A DNA stretch of 64,000 nucleotides from Spinellus fusiger. Its lineage: Eukaryota; Mucoromycota; Mucoromycetes; Mucorales; Phycomycetaceae. The stretch is taken from NCBI GenBank assembly GCA_025094145.1, contig JALLLS010000003.1, forward strand, positions 372,001 to 436,000, read 5' to 3'. The position numbers were made by a program, and so were the translations under genes. This document shows positions 13,262-25,457 of the stretch, in pieces. Under the pieces are notes generated by a model that was not told where the DNA came from, did no database searches, and saw nothing but the letters and a program-made list of their open reading frames with translations. The stretch's first letter is position 1, and each line of letters opens with the position of its first letter.

Positions 13262-16200
13262 ATGTCCAAGAACAATGATCAGTTTCTTCGTATAGGAGAC
13301 GAAATATGTCTCTATGATGAAGACAGTAACGTACTTGTTGCTGAAAACCCATTAGAGACAAGAGCCTGTGCACGCCCCACTATAAGCAACCGTCTCTCAT
13401 CTGAAGCACTGGGGACATGTATCTTTACCATTGAACCGCAACAGAGCCATACAGAGAAGAAAGCCTTGGAACTGTTTTTAGGAGATGATGATCTGACAGC
13501 AAGCATGTATCCTGATATGTCTCCAGCAGAACTATCAGATCTAAAGTCTCTCCAATCCAGGGCTGGAAAAGAAGAGCTCCAAAACGAGACTGAAAAGCGA
13601 AGACTGTTTGGAAAGCCTGTTCTTTATGGCCAAGTGATTCAAATGTACAACAGCCATTTTAGCAAGTATCTTACGGTAACAGGTCGTACGTGCAAGACAG
13701 ATGTATCACACTTGCAGGTGAATCTCTCCAAGGACATCATTGGTTATTTTAAAATTATGCCACGCTACAGAATACGCGTGGATGGTGAACCTGTTCAGTG
13801 GGGAGATACAATAGCCATTCAATGTGTCAGACCAGAAGGCTATCTGAATGTAGGCACTAAGCCATTACGTTCAGATATCTACTCTACAGACTACTATGAG
13901 GTGTATTCACATACACGTATTTCCTCATGGACAATGAAATGTCACTGTTCAGCCACTGTTCAGCAGGATGCTGTAAAGTCAAAGTATATCAACTCTGCCC
14001 AGCTTGTAAGATTCTATCACAAAGAAATGGAAGCCTACTTGGAAACACCTGTGCTCAATAGGTAACATCATCTTCTGGAAAGACATAGTATCAAACAAAG
14101 GAGGAATATTAAGCAAAAAAAGTATAGAAATGAGGGCGATGTACGGCTTAACAAACACATTCTTAACCCATTGGATCCTAAAGAAAGTGATGCTCCACTA
14201 GCATTTTGGGAGGTAAACTACTCATAACATAGTGATTTTTTCTCTTCTTACTCTCTACTATAGATAGAGAATGCCAAAACTGTCAATGGATCCAAAGTGC
14301 GCTGGAAAAAGCCAGTAAGAATTCGACATGTTGCTTCGAGATCTTATCTGTACATTGATCCCAACAATGTGCGTATTGATATGAACAGCCACAAGATTAC
14401 ATTTTCTTTGGGATTAGTCAAAGATCCTCTGTGTGTTGATAACAACGATGCAACCTTATTCACACTTGAGCCTGTGTCTGAACCAACAAGCTCTGGTGTT
14501 TCATTTGGAAATTACATTCGTATTCAACACGTAGTGACCAAATGTTGGATACATGCAGCTGCAGAAGATGAAATTCAAAGCAGCTCTTCTATACCAATGC
14601 CTTTTACACTTGCACCCGATCCTTTATCACAAATGCAAAGCAAGATACCTATTCCCATTTCTATCAATAAACAATCGTCCATGCGATATGACTCCACCAA
14701 TGCAAGTCTTTACACCAGTCCTTCATTAGAACCGGGAAACCACCTGTCTATCATGTCACTGCTTCTCAGGATTTCTATTACCACGATTGTTTCACTGTAA
14801 CCCAAGTCAGTGATCATCTCAAAGACACCTTTAATTATGTCAACGAGCTACTACCAAGTCTACAGCGGTATCTGAGAAAAGAAAGAAAGGCTGATCCAGA
14901 AAACCAAGACTTAACCCAGGCCAGTCATTTCCCAATTTCCCGTAGTGAATTTGAAAGCATTACAGAAATTCTGGTAAATCATTTTATTGTTTAGAAATCA
15001 GTTCAGGCCCACTCACATTTAATGTATAGAAAGAATTGGTGCGGTTTTGTACCAACAGTAAAGAACCTGATCTTGTTAGACGTGTTGGATTACCAAATGA
15101 ATGTAGGTGCTATCCCTTTGACTAAAAGTATATACTTACAGATGGAGCTATTCTACAGACCACCAATCTCTTATCCGTGATATTGGAATTGTTGAATGTG
15201 TTATCAATATGATACAGATTCCCTTTGATTTGGGAAAACGATACCAGGCAAGAAGTCAGGGCAGATACGACAAGACAGGACATCATGAAATGCCGTGTGA
15301 AGACATTGTTCAAGTCAAAGACATTTTCACCAGTCGTGAGGCTCGATTAAAACTATTCTTACTCTTTGCTACAATCTTCTTCGCGTCTTTTTAGTGGGAG
15401 AATCAAGGTATCAAGAATCAGATGAACAAACAAAGAATCAAAAGCACGTTCTCAAAGTAGCTGGAGACACCGGTATTGAAATATTTGCCCAGCATCTGCC
15501 CTACCAGATAGGAGCTACAGATATGATGGTGAATTTATTACACAACAACAGCAGTGTTGTGGAGCGTATTTCATCCTCCCAGCCTTCCATTATCCAGACA
15601 GTGATACATTATGCACGAGAGAAAATGAACACTGCGATCGAGGGATTGATCAAGCCTGGCTATTCCATGAATCAAGACGATTATGAATCTTCTAGCTTCT
15701 TTGATCTTCTTGCTGGATTTTGCCACACAGAGACGCGTGGTTTGCTTGCGTCTAATCGTGATCAAATTCTTGACAAGATGTTTAATGTGAATGATGAAAA
15801 CTATTCTTTTCTGAAGACACGGGTCACTCAAGAAACGGGTGCTGTAGAAATCAAACTACTCAATGACACATGGAGAGATCTTGATCTTCTTCTCTACGAC
15901 AGTTCACCTACAGCTCGTTCTTTTGTGCAGAGTCTGTTAAAGTTGATTTACTCATTATGTTATGGAGCCAACAGAAAGTATTTAAAGGCCATTTGTCTTT
16001 GCATTGGAGAAGCAGCCTGTTTAAAGTGTATTGGATGTGTCAATCTTCCCTGTCAAATAAGAGCCACTTTTTGTGATTTATTGAGAGGTAAGATACTTTT
16101 ATCTTAAAGGAAAAGTTACTGGGTCTAATCAATGCTTTATTTGTGAATATAAAGTACTCTATATCGATATATCGCCTTTTAGTGAAGTGGTACTTTCTGA

Positions 16201-19200
16201 TTTCACTATGCAATATGACCTCATGGATGGATCCAATGAATATCCTTTTGGTGGCTCAGGAACTGTTGAGAGTAGATCGCCAGACTTTATTGATCACTTT
16301 AAACACTGGACGCTTGTGTTTCTAGATGATAGGTGTCATCAAGTAAGGCTATTCATATAAACATGCGTAGCTCAATATTAACGACATATGGGGTTTTTTT
16401 TATTATAGCTCACTGAACTCAAAGAGGAGGTTGACTTTTTGGCCTCTGTATTGACTCTCATTAATACTCAGCTAAGGCTTGGATTCTTTAGCAAGGCAGA
16501 TGATATCAAGCGTTTATTTAGAGCTCTTGTTCATGTATTAGATGGACGCATGGATGCAAGGTAGATAATACTGTCTAATGTGTGATAATTTATTAGTATG
16601 ATCAGAAACTCTGAGCACTTGAAGTCTTTATCATCCCATGAAACAAGACAATGGTAAATAGGCAATACTTACTGAACTTTCTATTCATATTACTTCAATA
16701 CCTTAGGACAGAACGGTTTGTTCTCACAGAAGAAAACCTAGGAACAATGAATACAAAGATCCAGATTCTAGAAATATTCGATCTTATTTTTAATCTTCGT
16801 CTTCATGTCCGCATGGTCAAACTTACATCAAAATGGAAGAGAATGGAGACGTAAGAAAGAAAGAAAAAAAAGAAGAGCCAAAAAAAAGAGAAATAAAGAC
16901 TAACCTAAGTTTTTTTTTTCATTAGAAACACAGATACGGTGCCCCACCAGACTCTTCGTGATGCCTTGACAGCTATATTTGAGGAAACACAGCTCAGACA
17001 GCGAGAAAATAGCTTGATGCCTATTCTGAAAGATATTCTAAAGTACCAATATGCACCACTTAAAAGAATAGCTGTTGTTGTAATGCACAGAATCTATAGT
17101 GATTGTGAAGGTAAATATGAAACCATCTTGTTGACTTTATTGATTCTAATATAGCCTATAGATTTGTTCAAGAAGGCACCTCAGGTTCTCATTCTTAACC
17201 AACCACAACAAGTGCTTGTTTATCATGGCATTAAGAAACGTCTGACAAGACTAAGATCCTATCTATCTGTGGATAGACTTAGCTCTCACCATCTACCACA
17301 AATTGAGTACGTTCTTACCGAGTTTATCAGTCTTTTCAATGGTCAGACAATCGATTTTGATGACAAGACATGTCTTTTGGATGATTCTCAAGACCAGAGA
17401 AATATCTATGGGAAGATATTTAAGAACCTAAAAGCACACTCTGTTGTAGTTCAACTCATGTCTACTATGAGAGGTTCGCTTGGAGAGAGTGTTGATGTTC
17501 AGGAAAGCAACCAAGACAATGAAGAGTCTAGAGTTAAAACACTTCAAGCATGCTTTGATTTCTTGGTAGAAATGACAACGGATGATAGAGAATTACAGGT
17601 AGGCCTTTCTTTGTTATGTTACTTCAATAAGAAAAGACATGTAAATACTTTATCACTGATCAAAAAGAAACCTAAACACACACATACATATATACACAAA
17701 AACTACCACTAGGGCTCCTTTGTATTAAGAAACATTGACTTGTTAATTGATGCTAGTGGATTTCATCCCATGCTGGCAAAAAGACTTTATTCATTATGTG
17801 GAAACAATCTCTTCATTAGTATTCGTGTGCGTGAAGAACACATTAAACATATGCTTGAGCAGTCCAAGGGCCACCAAAGCGAATATCTTCGCATATTGCA
17901 TGATTTTATGAAAGCTCAAGGAAAGCTCATTAAGAAGCACCAAGACTGTACTATGCGTCTTATTATGGACAGCAGACAGCTTTACGTACCCTTTGAAACA
18001 CCACAGGAATTAATCTCCTCAAAACATATGGACTACTGCATTGAATTGATAGAATTACTCTCAGTATGTGGCCAAGGAGATAATAGCTTTGGTCAATCAG
18101 TAAGTCATCTATTCTATTATCAGTGATAATAACATTAAATGTTTGTAGTTTGCTCGAACTATCTTTTCCATTCAAGATGTTACAACTATTATTCAAGACG
18201 ACATGGCACCCCTGGGATTGAAGACGGTGATGCTTAGGTTCTTATCCTCTGTTTATCTTGACAACACTGAAGTACCTTCTAATGTACCTGTGAGCGACAA
18301 TAAGAACATTCGAATCATTATGGAAGAGGCCCATGCTGAAATGGTCAAGGCAAAGCAGGCACCCACAGAGGAGAATATGAAATATATATTCAACGGCATC
18401 TTTGTCTTTTTAAGATCAGTCTTTGAGCATCATATCTCAGTAGAAACCACTGTTGACGAGGCTCTATTTCTTCTATGCCCACGCTTAGTGGATTTGACAG
18501 TTAATCTTTTAATGCAGGCCGAAAATGACAAAAAGGCACTTCAGCACACACTTGCATGCATTGATAGTATGATTAATATCTCTGGTTTTCGTGGAAGCAT
18601 TGATCCAGAATTACTTCGTGACAAACTACGAAACGCAATAGCCAAACTCACAGAAAGCACAAAACAGGCCATAAAGCCACTGGATCCTATCAACGCCAAG
18701 TTCCAAGGCTTTTTCAGGGCATTAAAGGCACACAATGGTGTACTGCAGTTACAGAAAGAAGAGTTTGAGAAAATGTGTAAGTTAATGATAGCCTTTTATG
18801 CTTTTAGTTCAGCCCTGCTAAAACATTTTCTTAGGCTCTCATTTTAGTCTGGCAGATGTGAACTCTGAAGAAGATGTCAAGTCCCTTATTGACTATTTAT
18901 CCATGATGATGACCTCAAAAAGTCAAGACAAGACAGAATATTACCAAGTATCAACCATCAAACTTTTGGAGAAAATTCCCCTTCGTCATATTTCTAATTC
19001 TTCTGATAAACAAGCAAACACTGCTTTTTACACAGAAGATTCAGAAAGCAGAAAAGTGAAGGCGCAAAATACACTGAATAGTCTTGGATGCACACTTGTT
19101 GCTCAGAATCTTTTGTCTTCTCCTCGTCGACAAATTTTTGAGGCCGCTCTTAAACTCTTGATCTCTTTATTGGATGGTGGAAATAAGAATGTTCAAGATA

Positions 19201-22200
19201 GACTAGAAGAATACTTCTATAGTATAAGGTAAGGCGAGATTACTTTTATTAAGTGTCATGTTTATGGGCTATTCTTACGATCTTTTCTCTCTCTATTTTA
19301 GAGAAGAGCGATTTTTTTATTCTTTCCATCAGCGTCTGGAGAGTGGTATTGCATCTCTCAAAGAAGCACAACTTCACTTGTTTCGCACTGCTTACAAAAT
19401 GAACAGACAGCAGTGTATTTTGAGTTTGGATAATGTAGAAAACCGATCCATTAAAACAATGAAAAGATCTCAGCATCGCCACCACTCTTCCTCTATTGAT
19501 ATTTCACGCAATGGATTTAGAAAGCGTATAAAGCAACAAAGTCAAACATCTACAGAGTCAGCACTTATCTATCAGAAGATATCAACATTGATGGCAAATG
19601 AAACTTCAGAGTTTGGAACAGCAAGCGAAGACTTTGAAGGAATGAGGGATACTATGAGAGCTCTTCAGCTCATGGTAGAAGGTCATAATATTAACTTGCA
19701 AACATATCTTGCAAAACAACCTGACAATATAAAAAGTTTCAATATTGTACAAGATGTTGTTGAATATCTTCATGCTATTGTACCACTCTGCAGTATGCAA
19801 AATATACGACTGATTATCCAAGTATTAGATACAATCACTGAAACGGCTCAGGTAATCACATAAAAAAGAGTTTTGAGTGTAACTAAAGTTATTATTGCTA
19901 TTGTTAGGGATGTTTGGAGAATCAAGTAAGTCTACTTTCAATTCTTAATCATAGTGCATACCATTAAATTATGGTTTGACTAACACAGTATATTACTATA
20001 GGTTACTATCTTCAACGATAAGATTATAAACCCTGTCAACACAATACTTCGAGAGTCCTATATTAGTTGTCCAAGCTCACTTGTTAATGAACTTAAGGTA
20101 ACTAATAATTTTGTTAATAATTTGTTGTATTTACTTTATGTATTCTAGTGCAAGGTTGTCATTTGTTTATTGAGTTTACTAGAGGGTGGTATTGAAAATA
20201 GTGAGACAATCTTCAGAGAAATGGCAGCTTCTTTGAATCTGTCCATTATAAAGCGCAATATGAACACCATCTATACTAGCAATGCAGAGAACTTGGATAA
20301 GCCATATGCATTTGAAAAAATTGAATGTGGATTTCTTTACTGTATACTTGTCATGACCCTTTCACCTGCTCTTGATGAGTCTCAAGTAAGTCTTTTTTCT
20401 CTTTTATAGAAAAACAAATATTAATTTATATTACCAATTGCAAAAAAAAAGTATGCAATGTTCAGTGGAAATCCAGCATTTGAATACTTTCAGAAAAACA
20501 CAGGAAAGATTGAAGTAGTCATGGATTACGGTCAAGAGAAACAGCTTTCACGTGTTCTGTTTCCTATTCCAGAAGTTTGTAACTATTTACGTGAGGATAC
20601 AAAGCAGCGTTTCTTATGGAATGTCAAACGGTAAAGAGGAAAAAAACTGTTAGAGTGATAATAGTATAATAGCTCATATTGACATACTTTGTTATTTCAA
20701 CTGTACAGTGACTCTCCATCAGCTAAGATTGAGGACTTTGTTCAGCAATCAAGTAACATCATATACGAGTAAGTAATTAAATCAATAGTTTATTTTATAG
20801 TTTATTGTTACTGATAATGATTAACACACAACCTTCTGCAGAATTAAATACCAAGCAAGAGTAGCCAGCAACCAATATCTATCTCTACTGACAAAGTATA
20901 GCTCTTATTGGTGGAAAGCATCTTATGTTATCACTATAATACTGAATCTTATCATGTTGAGATTCTCATCGATTTTGGTCCAAGAAAGCACTACATTGCC
21001 TTATATTATTTCTTTGAATTTTACACGAGTTCTTCTTGGGTTAATCCATCTTGTTTTGTGGATCTTATCGACTGCCGAGTTTTACTTTATTCAGCTACCG
21101 GTGTTGGTGAATCGCCACTCTTCAAAGATTTCAGAAATGCAGCTTAATGTATTGGTAAATCCAGACGACTCATCTAATGAAAACAATTCATTCTTCAGTG
21201 AATTATTTTCTCACAAGGTAATTATGATGGATTTATGATAGATTTATGATGGATTATCTTTGATTACAACTAATGTTATCAAAAACTACAGAGGTTCAGT
21301 ATGAGCTTTCTTTTAGCCAGCATATCTGAATATCAATTCTTATATCACTTGCTTATGGTTGGATTTTCTACCATTGGGTTTTGTTATCCCGGATTCTATG
21401 CAATTCATCTTCTTGACTTTGTATTCCGGGATCGCATTCTCCAGGGAGTTATTGCTAGTATTACACTGAACGTTAGCTCAATTACAAGAACGGTACGGAG
21501 TAGATATCCACACACCCCAACACATATGCATTGGTGTTTTCTTATCTGAATAATCTCTTGTGCACTACATTAGGCATTGCTTGGAATTATTGTTGTTTAT
21601 ATCCATAGTGTCATTGCCTACATGTATTTCCGTACCGAGTTTGATGGTTCAAAAGGGCTTTTCTGTGGATCACTTTCCGAATGCTTTGTTACAATCTTGT
21701 CTCATGGGTAAGAGTTTGTAGGCCTATTTAGAAAATCTGTTCTATTTATTAATGAGAATACGCTATATTAGTGTACGATCAGGAGGGGGTATTGGTGATA
21801 TTCTTGAGCCAGACGATCTTGCACCCCGTGGATGGAGAACAGTATTTGAAATGTCTTTTTACTTGGTGGTAGTTGTATTCTTGCTTAATGCTATTTTCGG
21901 TATTATCTTTGATACTTTTGGACACTTGCGTGATGGTAAGCTTGGTTTATTTATGCTACTCTATTTGTGATTATCTAACATTGAATTGAATCTATTCCAC
22001 ACAATCGTGCTCAGAAAGATCTGCAGTACAGCAGGACATGAAAAACTGTGAGTGAAATTACCATTCTTTGTACAAATAACTATATAATAACATAACTGCT
22101 TTAGCATGCTTCATCTGTAGTATTGATGCCGTTGAATTCCAACGACATGCTAAGAAAGGGTTTGAAGATCATGTTAAAAATGACCACAACATCTGGTAAA

Positions 22201-22551
22201 CTTCTTTATAGCCTCCTACTGTAACTGTGTATTAACTTTTATTTTTATTTATCAAATAGGCAGTACCTTTTTTTTATGGTTCATCTGGAAAACAAACTTA
22301 GAACAGAATATACAGGGCCTGAGTCTTATGTTGCTACCTGCTTAAAAGACGTCAACTATAGCTTTTTCCCTATCAACCGTGCACTCTGCCTTCATATTAA
22401 TGAAGAGGATGACACTGAAAGACTTGAAAAACTGGAAGAAATGACTCAAAAGTTGCTTGCTAAAATGGCCAAGACAGAGGCATATATTGAAAAAGTGACA
22501 GAGGCACAAAACCGTTCTAGATCAAACAGCCTTTTAATGTCGCCTATGTAA
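13262..22551 (+). CDS. Inositol 1,4,5-trisphosphate receptor-like Ca2+ channel
   Basis: Very large intracellular calcium-release channel, about 28 exons and 2,500 residues (animal IP3 receptors about 2,700). The N-terminal suppressor domain is clear (QFLRIGDEICLYDED). MIR beta-trefoil blocks follow (YGQVIQMYNSHFSKYLTV; VRIRHVASRSYLYID). RIH/armadillo exons run 15159-19230, including DMMVNLLHNNSSVVERI. The C-terminus (20843-22551) has about six hydrophobic segments, the selectivity filter RSGGGIGD (near 21780), the last helix FLLNAIFGIIFDTFGHLRD, the CFIC...H...H zinc-like linker and TEYTGPESYVA, which is IP3R-type rather than RyR-type. A coiled coil ends the protein. Resolved exons include 13262-14061, 14089-14212, 14264-14676, 14730-14973, 15030-15102, 15159-15335 and 15395-16087. 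The 53-nt intron 14677-14729 has an unusual GTCC donor but is needed for frame. An in-frame ATG at 13226 would add 12 residues. Several IP3-contact residues are changed (see findings). Confidence 0.95.
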
Positions 22552-23680
22552 ATATAAACATACAGAAAACACTAACACAAGCAAAAGATTATTATTGTTT
22601 TCATTATCTAAATAAAAATAAACCTTAATCGTATACTATCTAGCCAGCTATTGCTAAAAATGAATCCATTATTTTCCAAAAGTATATAAAAGAGGCATCT
22701 ATAGCTTATTAATGTAATTATCGCTGCATCAATCTTTTGATATGTTATAAAGTTAATATAGTAAGCCTGTGGGTTTATTTTAACAACCCAGCTGTTTAAC
22801 TAACTCTGGCATACCTAAAATTGTTTTGTTACGATTAGTATAAAGTAGACACCAATACATAGATTTGAGAGGATCCAAGGCATAGTTCTATATAAGAAGA
22901 TAATTTTAATTCTTCTGTATCTTGAAGATCTATATGTTTTAGTACAAGGTTGAAAAAGTAAGATGTAATAAAACAGTTGTGACAGGAGTTAGAACGAGAT
23001 AACGGAAAAAAGAACAATCTTTTTCTTTTCTTTTTTCGTCTATTTAAAATGGTGTGGAGTTGTACGATTATTTAAGAAACCTCTTTACAAATAGCAACAA
23101 ACATTATCACTGCTACCTACAGTTTTATTAGTCTAAACACTCATTAGAATCCTTAGAGAAGATCTATAAAAACCTTTTGTTTAAATATTCAAATTAAACA
23201 AACTTTCTTGCCCATTATCTTATTGGCATTGTTGCAAAACATAGTCGTCTACTCTTAAAAATCATTTTATTATAAGTCTAAACCTCTGCAGCAGAAGTAC
23301 TGTTTTTAATCCGTTTTTCTTTTGGTGACGAATACTATATTCACCTCACGAACTTCTTTTTTATCGTACATGCCAATACTACAATATCAATAATCTCCTT
23401 ATATATTTTCAAATTATTCAGATAGATGTAACTTTACTACGAAAAAAAGTAAGAGTTCAGACACATATACATATATACCAGTACTCCTTTTTTTCCCCAT
23501 TCAAACAATACACTGTTTTATATTAGCTTACAATCAAAAGATTATTTTTTTATGTATCCAAATAGCCATAGCACATTATATTAATTCATCATCAATTGAT
23601 TCCTTCATGGTGTATTGCTGTGATTATTTGCCATAATCTTATTACTCATTGATTTTCTCTTATTACTGTTTATGAGAGAA
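22552..23680. other. AT-rich spacer between convergent 3' ends
   Basis: Follows the IP3R-like gene and precedes the MAG1 stop. An AATAAA motif lies near 22611. Otherwise only AT-rich DNA with no credible ORF or repeat. Confidence 0.5.
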
Positions 23681-25195
23681 CTAGTCAGCAGAGGTCTTTA
23701 TCGAAGAGATACGCCATATGTACCAAGTAGCCACACTTTGGTAAGGCTGCACATTAATATCAATGCATATATTTTCAAGAATGTCAGATACAGAAGAATC
23801 CAATGAGTTACAACGCTTACCTCCCAAATCTGGGCAGCCTTTTTCATGTTTTCTGGTGTAGGAAGTTTCTTGGCATCAACAGGAAGCCCAAAATGTTTTG
23901 CTACACCTTTCTTTACGGCTGTAGGTTTTCATATAAATATTACACGGTGTTTATATTTACAATAGTAAGTTAATCTGCAAGTATATTATCATTCTGAGTT
24001 ACCAAGATCAGTCAAAGGTAGGATATTTGGACGACGCAGATTGAAAATCTAGTACAAAGTGAATATGAGTTTAAGCCTATAAGATAAATAAGTAATCAGT
24101 TTAAGCCTCACCATGAACATATCTACTGTCCACTAAAATACAACGACCACGTTAATAAAAATGTATTTTTTCTTTCTTGTATTTTTAATATTATTACTTA
24201 CCTGGCCAATGCCTTTGACAGAACATAAGAATTCTGATAAAGTCTCATTTGACATATCTGTCAGAGTCTTCAAATCGATAGTTGATTTACTGAACTCAGT
24301 GGCAAGAGATTGAATATAGCCAGCCTATCATTTTTAAATATCATTGAATGGCTATAAATACATCTGTTCACAGGTAAAAGTCCATGGATAGTTTCTATTA
24401 CCTTTCTTAATGATAGGCCTACTGTTTTGAGTTCTTCTGGTGTTTTTGCCAGTACCATGGATGGAGTAGGGAACCAGCCAACCTCCAACTCATCTGTTTT
24501 CGATTTAAACAAGTTGACAAAGCGTGTACAGATGACCTTTGCAGCCTTGCCATGAAGTTGTTGATAAATGATCGTCGTTGTAAGAGATCTATTTTATTAT
24601 TCATAAGACATAAGGCCATAAAGAATCCAATTTTAATTAATTCTAATATTAAGACTATACCTGAAGATGTTCTGAGCATCTGCATTATCCAGCATACTCT
24701 TCAAGTCATTTATGGACTCTTCTGTGATATGAACTGCCAGCTTTGAATCAACAGATCTCAAATGATGGATAGCATCCATGACTTTGTATGAATTTTCTTC
24801 TTTAATACCAGTGTTTTTAGGTATAGTATGATGCTCCAGTGTTTTTGAAGAAGCGTCCGACTGCGCATTTACAGTTTCTACTTCTTTGCTCTGATAGAAA
24901 TCACCCATTAGCACCAATACTTATACTTGTTATTCAATTATTACTATGCATTACCTTTACAGTCTTTGTTTTTTTGGTAGGACCATTTTCCTTAGCCCAA
25001 TTTACTATACTATTCTGATAACAAAGACACTTACTTTGCTTATAGCCTTTTTTATGATTCCACCTGGTCTATTTCTTATTAATAACAGTCCATTGAAATC
25101 TATAATTACATTTTACCAGCCTGTATTATAGCCTTTTCACCGTGGTTCACAGAGACCAGGCCTTTAGCCATTCGAGTGCTTCTTCGGAGAGCCAT
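23681..25195 (-). CDS. MAG1: DNA-3-methyladenine glycosylase II (AlkA/Mag1 type)
   Basis: Base-excision-repair glycosylase removing alkylated purines (family knowledge). About eight exons on the minus strand. Exon 1 (25195-25117) gives MALRRSTRMAKGLVSVNHG; exon 2 is 25004-24955; exon 3 is 24890-24661; exon 4 (24586-24402) gives SLTTTIIYQQLHGKAAKVIC. Later exons give the helix-hairpin-helix VKGIGQWTVDMF (near 24200-24120) and the HhH-GPD loop NILPLTDLAVKKGV, whose Asp (TDLA) matches the catalytic aspartate. The end carries PYQSVATWYIWR, normal for AlkA-like enzymes. The basic N-terminal leader could be a nuclear or mitochondrial signal. Frames join exactly at the first four exons. A 262-bp divergent region separates it from the deubiquitinase gene. 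Confidence 0.93.
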
Positions 25196-25457
25196 AGTAG
25201 AAAGAGCAAAGATAAACTAATAAATATTTTTCGTAGCAAAAGCGCCTTAAATACATATTTGGTGTGTCACAGGCATTCCACAATTGCACTGTCCTGCCCT
25301 TTTTGTTTTTTCCTTGGTTGGACAAATCCACACAGAGAAACCCGGTCCCCCGTGAAACAGTCCGTTAAGCCTTGGTCTCTCTTTGAACTTTAGACCTACT
25401 CATCTTCTTCTCACTTGACCATTACGTATTCTCTGGCCAAAAACAACAACTCATTTC
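25196..25457. promoter_or_regulatory. Short bidirectional promoter
   Basis: Only 262 bp lie between the start codons of MAG1 (-) and the USP gene (+), so this segment must hold both promoters unless transcripts overlap. It contains a G/C-rich patch near 25340-25365 that stands out from the AT-rich surroundings. No named binding site is claimed. Confidence 0.5.
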
